NCBI GenBank assembly: GCA_900472675.1 | Contig: UCJA01000013.1 | Span: 1 to 64,000 of the forward strand | DNA from: Hyphomicrobiales bacterium | GTDB taxonomy: Bacteria; Pseudomonadota; Alphaproteobacteria; Rhizobiales; Rhizobiaceae | Length of the DNA: 64,000 nt | Direction: 5' to 3' | Shown here: piece by piece, positions 28,068 to 36,106 of the stretch | How the letters are laid out: the number at the start of each line of letters is the position of its first letter | Numbering within the stretch: the first letter of the stretch is position 1 | Made by a program: the position numbers and the translations under genes | The notes under the pieces: generated by a model | What the model was told of the DNA's origin: nothing | What the model saw: the letters and a program-made list of their open reading frames with translations, nothing else | The model's database searches: none

Positions 28068-30647
28068 ATGTCGGTAATAAAAAAGTGCCTGGAAAAACGG
28101 GCCAATGCTGGCTGGGGTGGAGCGATCCTCCCGGCCTTACAGGTTTTCGACGATGCTGCAGGCGCAGCGCGAGCCGAAGGTCTGCGCCGAATCAGACGGT
28201 TCTTCAGCGCCTTTCTCAGCGGAACGGCCTTGTCCGGTTTCGCGACGGCAGCTCTGGCGCAGGATGGCGGCAGGTCCGCGGTCAAATTGTTCTCCTCCAC
28301 GGAAGTCATCATTTCCTCGCTCGTGGTCGGCGCGCTGGGGGCTGCCCTCCTGTCCGCCGTCTGGCTGGTTCGCCAGCGGGGAAACATGCAGGCCGAAACG
28401 CAGGAAATGCGCAGCGCGCTTTCGGATGCGCAGCAGCGGATTTCCAAGTACGAAGCGCTGATCGCCGAAAAGAACCGCAGGATCGTGGTTTGGGAAAACG
28501 GCCCCTCCAAGCCAGAATTCCTGGGGCAACTTCCTCCGGAAACCGGCGCACCGCAACAGGATCGCGATTTTCTGGCGTTCGGGCGGTGGCTGCGGCCAAC
28601 CTCGGCGAGCGATCTCGAAAAGGCGATCGACCTGCTTCGTGGGCAGGCGCACAGTTTCGATATGGTCGTCGAGACTTCACGCGACGAAATCCTGGAGGTG
28701 CAGGGCCGCGTTTCCGGGGGCAAGGCCTTCGTGCGCTTTATCGCGCTGAACAACCTGCGGGCAGAACTTGCCGAGCTCAAGATCGAGCGCGAGCGCCTGA
28801 CCCACTCGATTTCGCTGTTCCACACACTTCTCGACGCTATCGAGCAGCCTGTCTGGCGTCGCGACGCGCATGGCAAGCTGCACTGGGTCAACCATGCCTA
28901 TTGCGATGCCGTTGAAGCGGCGACACCGGAGAAAGTGATCGAAGAGGGACGCGAGTTCCTCGGCACCATTGCCCGCGAGAAGATCAAGGCAGCCGTCACC
29001 CCCACGTCACCCTTCCATGACCGGGTATCCACCGTGGTTCGCGGCAACCGGACGGTGTTCGACGTGGTCGATATCGTGGTTCCGGCCGGTTCTGCGGGGA
29101 TCGCGGTCGATGTTTCCGAAGCGGAAGCGGTTCGAGAGGAGCTGAAGCGGACGCTGAAAAGCCACGCCGAAACGCTTGATCACCTGGCGACCCCAGTCGC
29201 CATCTTCGACGGTGAACGACGACTGCAGTTCTACAATCAGGCTTTCGTGCAGCTTTGGGATCTTTCGCATCCCTTCCTCGAATCTCGGCCGGACAACAGC
29301 GAGTTGCTGGACAAGCTGCGCAGCGACGGGAAGCTTCCCGAAGAACTCAGCTGGCGCAGTTGGAAGGATGCAGCGCTTTCGGTCTACCAGGCGCTCGATA
29401 CCATGACCGACATCTGGCACCTGCCGAACGGCCAGACGCTGCGGGTGATTGCCACGGCGCACCCGCAGGGTGGCGCGACCTGGGTGTTCGAGAACCTGAC
29501 GGAACAGGTCGACCTCGAGACGCGGTACAACACGCTGGTGCGGGTTCAGGGCGAAACGATCGACCATCTGTCCGAAGGCGTGGCGGTGTTCGGACCGGAC
29601 GGGCGGATCCGCCTTTCAAACCCGGCGTTCCGGGCCCTGTGGGGCATTACGGCGGAGCAGGCGAAGCCTACGACTCATATCAAGGCGATCGAGACCGCCT
29701 GCGCCCCATCCTACGACAAGCCGGACGGCTGGCGCCGCTTCGGCCAGATGCTGACCAATTTCGATGATGAGCGTGCATCGCTGCAGGGCACGTTCGAGCT
29801 TTATTCGGGGCTTATCCTCGATTACGCGGTGACGCCGCTGCCCAACGCCCAGACGATGTTTACCTTCGTGGACATGACGGCAAGTGCCAGAGCGGAACGG
29901 GCGCTGAAGGAAAAGAACGACGCGCTGCAGAAGGCCGACGAGATCAAGAACGATTTCGTCCAGCACGTCTCCTACGAGCTGCGTTCACCGCTGACCAATA
30001 TCATCGGCTTCACGGATCTCCTGAAGACACCGGGCGTCGGCGAGCTCACGTCGCGGCAGGCGGAATATGTTGACCATATCTCCACCTCGTCGTCCGTGCT
30101 CTTGACCATCGTCAACGATATTCTCGATCTTGCGACGGTCGACGCCGGGATCATGCAGCTGAACTATTCGGAAATGTCGGTGGACGATCTCCTCGACGAC
30201 GTGGCCATGCAGATCGCCGACCGGCTGCACGAAAGCAATGTGACGCTAGAGATCACGGCGCCGCACGGCCTTGGCAACATCGTGGCGGACCAGCAGCGGC
30301 TGAAGCAGATTCTCCTGAAGCTCCTGACCAATGCCACCAATTTCGCGCCCGACGGTTCTTCGATCACGCTGACCTGCCGGCGCGACAAGACCAATATCTT
30401 CTTCTCCGTCAGCGATAGCGGTCCGGGTATCCCGAGCGACATGCTGAAAATGGTGTTCGACCGTTTCGCCTCCAAGACCAAGGGCGGGAAGCGAAGCGGA
30501 GCGGGGCTTGGGCTCTCGATCGTGGAGAGCTTCGTGACCCTGCACCATGGTGACGTCAGCATCGACAGCCGCACCGGATCCGGGACGACCGTGACCTGCC
30601 GCATTCCCAGCGGCGCCCACCTTGCCTCCATCGCCGCGGCAGAATGA
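28068..30647 (+). CDS. divL: DivL-type tyrosine pseudokinase of the CtrA pathway
   Basis: An 859-residue membrane protein shaped like a sensor kinase. A hydrophobic segment near residues 40-60 and a membrane anchor near 80-98 precede a coiled region, then PAS-like repeats (about 250-600), a DHp domain and an HATPase domain (N-box TNATNFAPDG, G1 DSGPGIPS, G2 GAGLGLSIVE). The phospho-acceptor His is replaced by Tyr636 in VSYELRSPLTNI, the hallmark of DivL, which tunes CckA and so CtrA activity and cell polarity. ATG 28068 follows GGAGACAG; ATGs at 28020 and 28038 are alternatives. Its stop overlaps tsaE-amgK. Confidence 0.88.
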   Translation: MSVIKKCLEKRANAGWGGAILPALQVFDDAAGAARAEGLRRIRRFFSAFLSGTALSGFATAALAQDGGRSAVKLFSSTEVIISSLVVGALGAALLSAVWLVRQRGNMQAETQEMRSALSDAQQRISKYEALIAEKNRRIVVWENGPSKPEFLGQLPPETGAPQQDRDFLAFGRWLRPTSASDLEKAIDLLRGQAHSFDMVVETSRDEILEVQGRVSGGKAFVRFIALNNLRAELAELKIERERLTHSISLFHTLLDAIEQPVWRRDAHGKLHWVNHAYCDAVEAATPEKVIEEGREFLGTIAREKIKAAVTPTSPFHDRVSTVVRGNRTVFDVVDIVVPAGSAGIAVDVSEAEAVREELKRTLKSHAETLDHLATPVAIFDGERRLQFYNQAFVQLWDLSHPFLESRPDNSELLDKLRSDGKLPEELSWRSWKDAALSVYQALDTMTDIWHLPNGQTLRVIATAHPQGGATWVFENLTEQVDLETRYNTLVRVQGETIDHLSEGVAVFGPDGRIRLSNPAFRALWGITAEQAKPTTHIKAIETACAPSYDKPDGWRRFGQMLTNFDDERASLQGTFELYSGLILDYAVTPLPNAQTMFTFVDMTASARAERALKEKNDALQKADEIKNDFVQHVSYELRSPLTNIIGFTDLLKTPGVGELTSRQAEYVDHISTSSSVLLTIVNDILDLATVDAGIMQLNYSEMSVDDLLDDVAMQIADRLHESNVTLEITAPHGLGNIVADQQRLKQILLKLLTNATNFAPDGSSITLTCRRDKTNIFFSVSDSGPGIPSDMLKMVFDRFASKTKGGKRSGAGLGLSIVESFVTLHHGDVSIDSRTGSGTTVTCRIPSGAHLASIAAAE

Positions 30648-32158
30648 GCGACGCGACAACCCTTCGTCTGACCCTTGCGGACCAGGCTGCCAGCCTTCAA
30701 CTCGGTGAAGACCTGGCGCTTGCGCTTCGACCGGGCGACTGCCTTGCCCTCTCCGGCGATCTGGGTGCCGGCAAATCGACCCTGGCGCGGGCGTTCCTGC
30801 GGGCGCTTGCGGACGATCCGGACCTCGAGGTTCCGAGCCCAACCTTCACGCTCGTGCAGAGCTACGAGCTTCGCATACCTGCTGCACATTTCGATCTCTA
30901 CCGGCTTGGGGACGCTTCCGAACTGGACGAGCTGGGCTTCGACGAGGCGCTCGCCTCCGGCATCTGCCTGGTCGAGTGGCCGGAGATGGCTGAGGAGCTT
31001 CTTCCCGCCACCCGTGTGAGGCTTGTTCTTACTCAGGACGGTACGGGCCGCTCGGCAACGATCGAGGGTCACGAAGCGCAGATGAAGCGTATCCGGCGGG
31101 TGCTTGCGATCCGCAGCTTTCTCGACGACCACGGCTACAAAGCTGCAGAGCGACGCTTCCTGACCGGCGACGCGTCGATCCGTGCCTATGAGCGGGTAAC
31201 AACTGACGAGGGGCAAAAGCTCATTTTGATGGACTGGCCAAAAATGCCGGAGGGACCGCCAGTTCTGGACGGCAAGCCTTACCCGAAGGTGGCCCATCTC
31301 GCAGAGGACGCCTATCCGTTCGTTGCGATTGGGCGCTACCTGCGCGGCATCGGCCTCTCGGCTCCGGATGTGCTGCATGTGGATTATGACCAGGGGATTC
31401 TGCTGATCGAGGACCTCGGCAGTGATGGTGTTCTGGACGACGACGGTCGCCCTATCGCCGAGCGATACCGGCAGACCGTCGCCAGTCTCGCCATCCTGCA
31501 CGGTCAGCCGATGCAGCAGGATCTCGACGTCGACGGCCACTATATCCACCACGTTCCGGATTTTGACCCGACGGCAATGACGATGGAGGCCCGGCTTCTG
31601 CTGGACTGGCATCTGCCCTGGCGGCGGGGTGCCGCGCCGACGGAAGAAGAGCGACAAGAGTATCTGGCGATCTGGCACAGTCTGATCACGGACCATCTGG
31701 CGGGCGCGGAAAAGAACCTTTTGCTTCGCGACCTGCATTCCCCCAACATCATCTGGCGACCGCAGGAACAAGGGGTAAAGCGCGTCGGCCTCATCGACTT
31801 CCAGGATGCGATGATCGGTCCGACGGCTTATGATCTGGCTTCGCTGATCCAGGATGCGCGCGTCGACGTGCCCTCGGACCTGGCACAGCAGATGATGAGC
31901 GATTATCTCGCTCTCCGGCATGCTTCCGGCCCCTTCGACGAGCCCGTCTTTCTGCGGACCTTTGCGATCATGGCGGCCCAGCGCAACTGCAAGCTTGCTG
32001 GCCTTTGGGTTCGACTGAAGCAAAGGGACGGCAAGCCGGGCTATATGAAGCACATGCCGCGGACGCTTGCCTACCTTTCCACAGCTCTCCGGCATCCGGC
32101 CCTCCTCCCTTTACGCGAATGGTGTCATAGGTCTGGGATAGAGCTTCCCGAATCATAG
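30644..32158 (+). CDS. tsaE: TsaE-AmgK fusion: tRNA t6A ATPase joined to cell-wall sugar kinase
   Basis: A 504-residue two-domain protein. Residues 1-145 are TsaE, the ATPase of the tRNA threonylcarbamoyladenosine (t6A) complex, with Walker A GDLGAGKS at 38-45 and the family segment VPSPTFTLVQSY. Residues 155-504 are an aminoglycoside-phosphotransferase-like kinase (LTGDASIRAYERV at 173-185, catalytic Asp363 in RDLHSPNIIW, metal site DFQDAM) resembling AmgK, which phosphorylates N-acetylmuramate in murein recycling. The downstream MurU-like gene supports that assignment. The start overlaps the divL stop. Confidence 0.9.
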   Translation: MSDATTLRLTLADQAASLQLGEDLALALRPGDCLALSGDLGAGKSTLARAFLRALADDPDLEVPSPTFTLVQSYELRIPAAHFDLYRLGDASELDELGFDEALASGICLVEWPEMAEELLPATRVRLVLTQDGTGRSATIEGHEAQMKRIRRVLAIRSFLDDHGYKAAERRFLTGDASIRAYERVTTDEGQKLILMDWPKMPEGPPVLDGKPYPKVAHLAEDAYPFVAIGRYLRGIGLSAPDVLHVDYDQGILLIEDLGSDGVLDDDGRPIAERYRQTVASLAILHGQPMQQDLDVDGHYIHHVPDFDPTAMTMEARLLLDWHLPWRRGAAPTEEERQEYLAIWHSLITDHLAGAEKNLLLRDLHSPNIIWRPQEQGVKRVGLIDFQDAMIGPTAYDLASLIQDARVDVPSDLAQQMMSDYLALRHASGPFDEPVFLRTFAIMAAQRNCKLAGLWVRLKQRDGKPGYMKHMPRTLAYLSTALRHPALLPLREWCHRSGIELPES

Positions 32159-32170
32159 ACACGGTTTGCA

Positions 32171-32902
32171 ATGACCATCACACAGGCCATGGTGCTCGCA
32201 GCGGGACTCGGGACGCGTCTGCGGCCGATCACAGACACCATGCCCAAGCCTCTGGTTCCCGTCTGCGGAAAGGCGATGATCGACTACGGTCTCGATGCGC
32301 TCGCGGAGGCCGGCGTGACCACCTGCGTGGTCAACGTTCATCATTTCCCGGAGCAGATGGAAGCGCATCTGCGGGACTATCCGCGAATGGAGATCATCAT
32401 CTCCGATGAACGCGCACAGCTGATGAATTCCGGCGGTGGGCTTGCCCAAGGGCTGAAGCAATTGCCGCCCGGCGCGACGCTGGTTCTGAACGCTGATCTG
32501 TTCTGGGTGGGAGAGACGCCGGGCGAAAAGACCAACCTCCAGCGCCTTGCGGACGGTTTCGACCCGGCGCGGATGGATATGGTTCTGCTTTGCGTTCCGC
32601 TGGAGCGCACGACGGGCCATAACGGCAAGAAGGATTTCAGCCTCGGACCTGACGGCAGACTAGTTCGTTATACCGAGGGTGGCGACAATCCGGTCGTCTA
32701 TGCGGGTGCGCTGGTTCTTGATTCCGGCCTTCTCGACGATGCTCCGGCCGAAGCCTTCAACCTCAACCTCTATTTCGACCGGGCGATTGCAGCCGGGCGG
32801 CTGTTCGGCCTGATGATGGACGGTGAGTGGATTACCGTTGGTACGCCGGAAGCCTTGCCGGCTGCAGAAATGGTTATCCGCCGCTATGCCGGAAAGGCCT
32901 GA
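32171..32902 (+). CDS. murU: MurU-like nucleotidyltransferase
   Basis: A 243-residue sugar-phosphate nucleotidyltransferase. The signature AAGLGTRLRPITDTMPKPLVPVCGKAM is at residues 11-39, and VLNADLFW supplies the metal-binding Asp. It resembles MurU, which turns MurNAc-1-phosphate into UDP-MurNAc in the AmgK/MurU recycling route that bypasses de novo synthesis. The kinase half of the previous gene and a 12-base gap support the pairing; a different UTP- or GTP-dependent substrate remains possible. Confidence 0.85.
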   Translation: MTITQAMVLAAGLGTRLRPITDTMPKPLVPVCGKAMIDYGLDALAEAGVTTCVVNVHHFPEQMEAHLRDYPRMEIIISDERAQLMNSGGGLAQGLKQLPPGATLVLNADLFWVGETPGEKTNLQRLADGFDPARMDMVLLCVPLERTTGHNGKKDFSLGPDGRLVRYTEGGDNPVVYAGALVLDSGLLDDAPAEAFNLNLYFDRAIAAGRLFGLMMDGEWITVGTPEALPAAEMVIRRYAGKA

Positions 32903-32905
32903 CCA

Positions 32906-35900
32906 ATGCCGCAGACCCCCAGTCGCGTATTCTCGGTTCCTTCCGGCGCGGCCTTCCTGAAGACGGTCGCGACGGCACTTTGCAGCGGCGAGCTTCACGA
33001 AGGCTTCCGCTACGATCCGGCAGATCCGCTTTCGCTGGCGGATGTCACGATTTTCGTGCCGACCCGGCGCTCTGCACGCGTGCTGCGCTCCGAATTCGTG
33101 GATCTTCTCGGCGGCCAGGCCGCAATCCTGCCGACCATCCGGCCGCTCGGCGAAACGGACGACGACAGCGATTATTTCGATCTGGTGGTGCCGGAGGAAG
33201 CCGATCTTGCGCTTCCGATCGGGGGGACCGCGAGACTGCTCGAGCTCGGCAAGCTCATTCTCGCCTGGCGCAATGCGCTGCCCAAGGTCGTACTCGACGT
33301 GCATTCGGATTCGCCGCTGATCGCGCCGGCGAGCCCGGCTGACGCAATCTGGCTGGCGCGGGCACTGGCCGAGCTGATCGATTCGGTGGAAACAGAAGAG
33401 CGGGACTGGAGCGACCTCAACAAGTTGAGCACCGACCAGCATGCCCTCTGGTGGCAGCTGACAGCTGAGTTCCTGTCCATCGCCAGCGCCTTTTGGCCTG
33501 CGAGGCTGGAGGAACTGCGACGTTCTTCGCCGGCCAAGCATCAGGCGACGCTGCTGCGCGGAGAGGCGCGGAGGATTGCAGAACGGGATCATCGGGGGCC
33601 GGTGATCGTCGCCGGCTCGACCGGATCAGTTCCAGCGGCCGCGGACCTGATTGCCACGATCGCCCAGCTTCCGAACGGCGCCGTCGTGCTGCCGGGCCTC
33701 GATCTTTCCATGGCCGAGGAACATTGGGCGGCGATCGGCGAAGAGCGGGCCGACGGAAAGCTCGATCCCGCCAGCCGAAGCCATCCCCAGTTCGGGCTGT
33801 TTCGCCTTTTGGCAAAGATCGGCATCGGCCGGGACGAGGTGCAGGTGCTTGGCCAGGTGCCGGCCGACCTGCGGCTGCGGGCAGAGGCCCTCTCGCAGGC
33901 TTTAGCGCCTGCCAAGGCGACCGACGGCTGGAGCGTCTGGCGCCAGGAGACTGATCCAGACCTGCTATCTGCAGCCTTTGCAGACGTCTCACTGATCGAG
34001 GCGGGCAATGAACGGGAAGAAGCCGTCGCAATCGCAATCGCGCTCCGGCTTGCCCTGGAGAAGCCCGGACGTCATGACGGCGAAAGCCAGGCGGCACTGA
34101 TCACGCCGGACCGTGCTCTCGCACGCCGCGTCACCGCCGAACTGGCGCGGTTCGGCGTGATCGCCGACGATTCGGCCGGTGCAGCCCTCTCCGGTACACC
34201 GCAAGGCACGCTCGTACAGTTGCTGCTGGAGGCCACCCTTCGGCCGGGCGATCCGGTTGCGATCGTCGGTTTGCTGAAACATCCACTCCTTCGCCTCGGA
34301 CAGCCGGCTTCCGACCTGCGGCTGGCAGTCGACGCCCTTGAACTGCTCGCGCTGCGCGGCGGCACCGGCGACATGGACATTTCGACGCTGGCGTATTTGC
34401 TGGAGAGCCAACTCGCGGCGCAGGCAGATGACCGGCATCCCCCCACATGGCGAAGCGCGCTTCCTGAGGGTGCGGAAGATCTGGCGGCGGATCTTGCTGA
34501 GCGACTGGCGACAGCTGTCGAACCGCTCACCTCGGCATTTGTCGGCCGGCGTGCAGACGGGCGCGGCCTCACTGCAAAACTGGCACTCGGTGATTGGGCC
34601 GAGCGGACAGGTCGCGCACTGGAAGCGCTCTGCATTGACGAAAATTGCAGCCTGGCCGGGCTCTGGAGCGGGGAAGCGGGCGAGAAGCTGGCTGGCCTCC
34701 TGTCCGAAGTCATCGACACGGAAGGGCAGATCGAGGCCGACGGACCGCAGTGGATCGACATCGTGATGGCGCTGACGACGAGCGAGGCCGTGAAGCCCCG
34801 ATCGCTGAGCCACCCGCGGGTGTTCATCTTCGGGACGCTGGAAGCGCGGCTGCAGACTGTCGATACCATGATCCTCGGCGGCCTGAACGAAGGCTCCTGG
34901 CCGGGGCAGACGGTCAACAATCCGTTCCTGTCGCGTACAATGAAAGCCGAAATGGGGCTTGAGCCGCCAGAGCGCCGCATCGGCCAGCTGGCGCATGACT
35001 TCGAAATGGCCTGCGGTACCCGCCACCTCATTTTTTCGCGCTCCATGCGGCAGGGCTCCACCCCGACCGTGGCCTCCCGCTGGCTGCAAAGGCTGCTGGC
35101 GCTCGGCGGCAGGAGCCTGACGGAGGAGATGAGGGCCCGTGGTGCACAGTACCGCGACTGGGCGGGCGCCATTGACGCCGGCGAAAACCAGACCCCGGCA
35201 AAACGACCGGCGCCGAAGCCTCCCGCGGAGCTACAGCCAACCAGCTATTCCTTCAGCGAGGTCGGTCGGCTGCGCCGTGATCCCTATTCTGTCTATGCGC
35301 GGCGGATCCTGAAGCTGCAGCCGCTGCATCCGTTCAATCAGGACCCGGGCGCCTCCGAGCGCGGGACGCTCTACCACACGATCATCGAACGCTATACGGC
35401 TGAAGGCCATGTGCCCGGCTCGACCGTGGCGAAATCGGCGATGATGAAGATTGCCAACGATCTTTTCGATCAGGAGCAGCTACCGCCGCATATCGACCGC
35501 GTCTGGCGGCCTCGCTTCCTTGAAGTGGCCCGGGCTTTCCTCACCTGGGAAGCAGACCGCGCGCCGGACGTTCGCAAGACGCTGACGGAAGTTGGCGCCG
35601 GCTTCGAAGTCGAAGCTGCCGGCATTCGTGTGACCGGGATTGCCGACCGGATCGACATCAAGCGTTCCGGACGCGCCGATATCATCGACTACAAGACAGG
35701 TCTCAACCCTTCGGTGTCACAGGCACGGTCGCTTCTGGATCCGCAGCTGGCGCTGGAGGCAGCGGCGCTGCAGGCCGGGGCGTTCCGCAATCTCGGTTCG
35801 CTAGCGCCGGAGGATCTGCTTTACATCCGGCTGCGTCCCGGCGACCGGTTCAAGCCCGACAAGGTCAACAACGAGGATGCGGCTGCGACCGCCAAGCGGC

Positions 35901-36106
35901 AGCCCAAATCTGCCACCGATCTGGCGCAGGAGTCCATCGAGCAACTGACTCGGTTCGTCCTGGCGCTGCGAACCCACCAGGCGGGCTTCGCCTCGCGCCT
36001 TGTGCCGATGATGCAAAGCAATTTTGGCGGGGAGTACGACCATCTGGCGCGGGTGGCGGAGTGGTCGACAGCCGACGACGACAGCGAGGCCGAAGCGGAT
36101 GAGTGA
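32906..36106 (+). CDS. addB: Double-strand break repair protein AddB
   Basis: A 1066-residue AddB, the second nuclease subunit of the AddAB helicase-nuclease that processes DNA ends for RecA. The C-terminal nuclease domain is clear (RIDIKRSGRADIIDYKTG near residue 920). The N-terminus FSVPSGAAFLKTVATAL lacks a canonical P-loop, and no four-Cys iron-sulfur cluster of the B. subtilis type is seen; both features fit the alphaproteobacterial subgroup. The gene starts three bases after murU and overlaps addA by eight bases. Confidence 0.93.
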   Translation: MPQTPSRVFSVPSGAAFLKTVATALCSGELHEGFRYDPADPLSLADVTIFVPTRRSARVLRSEFVDLLGGQAAILPTIRPLGETDDDSDYFDLVVPEEADLALPIGGTARLLELGKLILAWRNALPKVVLDVHSDSPLIAPASPADAIWLARALAELIDSVETEERDWSDLNKLSTDQHALWWQLTAEFLSIASAFWPARLEELRRSSPAKHQATLLRGEARRIAERDHRGPVIVAGSTGSVPAAADLIATIAQLPNGAVVLPGLDLSMAEEHWAAIGEERADGKLDPASRSHPQFGLFRLLAKIGIGRDEVQVLGQVPADLRLRAEALSQALAPAKATDGWSVWRQETDPDLLSAAFADVSLIEAGNEREEAVAIAIALRLALEKPGRHDGESQAALITPDRALARRVTAELARFGVIADDSAGAALSGTPQGTLVQLLLEATLRPGDPVAIVGLLKHPLLRLGQPASDLRLAVDALELLALRGGTGDMDISTLAYLLESQLAAQADDRHPPTWRSALPEGAEDLAADLAERLATAVEPLTSAFVGRRADGRGLTAKLALGDWAERTGRALEALCIDENCSLAGLWSGEAGEKLAGLLSEVIDTEGQIEADGPQWIDIVMALTTSEAVKPRSLSHPRVFIFGTLEARLQTVDTMILGGLNEGSWPGQTVNNPFLSRTMKAEMGLEPPERRIGQLAHDFEMACGTRHLIFSRSMRQGSTPTVASRWLQRLLALGGRSLTEEMRARGAQYRDWAGAIDAGENQTPAKRPAPKPPAELQPTSYSFSEVGRLRRDPYSVYARRILKLQPLHPFNQDPGASERGTLYHTIIERYTAEGHVPGSTVAKSAMMKIANDLFDQEQLPPHIDRVWRPRFLEVARAFLTWEADRAPDVRKTLTEVGAGFEVEAAGIRVTGIADRIDIKRSGRADIIDYKTGLNPSVSQARSLLDPQLALEAAALQAGAFRNLGSLAPEDLLYIRLRPGDRFKPDKVNNEDAAATAKRQPKSATDLAQESIEQLTRFVLALRTHQAGFASRLVPMMQSNFGGEYDHLARVAEWSTADDDSEAEADE

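Noticed and set aside
30164..32095. A 643-codon open frame antisense to divL, tsaE-amgK and murU, and similar long antisense frames (2064-3632, 26343-27767, 33989-35172, 36348-38024)
   Set aside because: They lie opposite well-identified genes in a GC-rich genome, where antisense frames stay open by codon bias; their translations are Arg/Gly/His-rich with no family resemblance.
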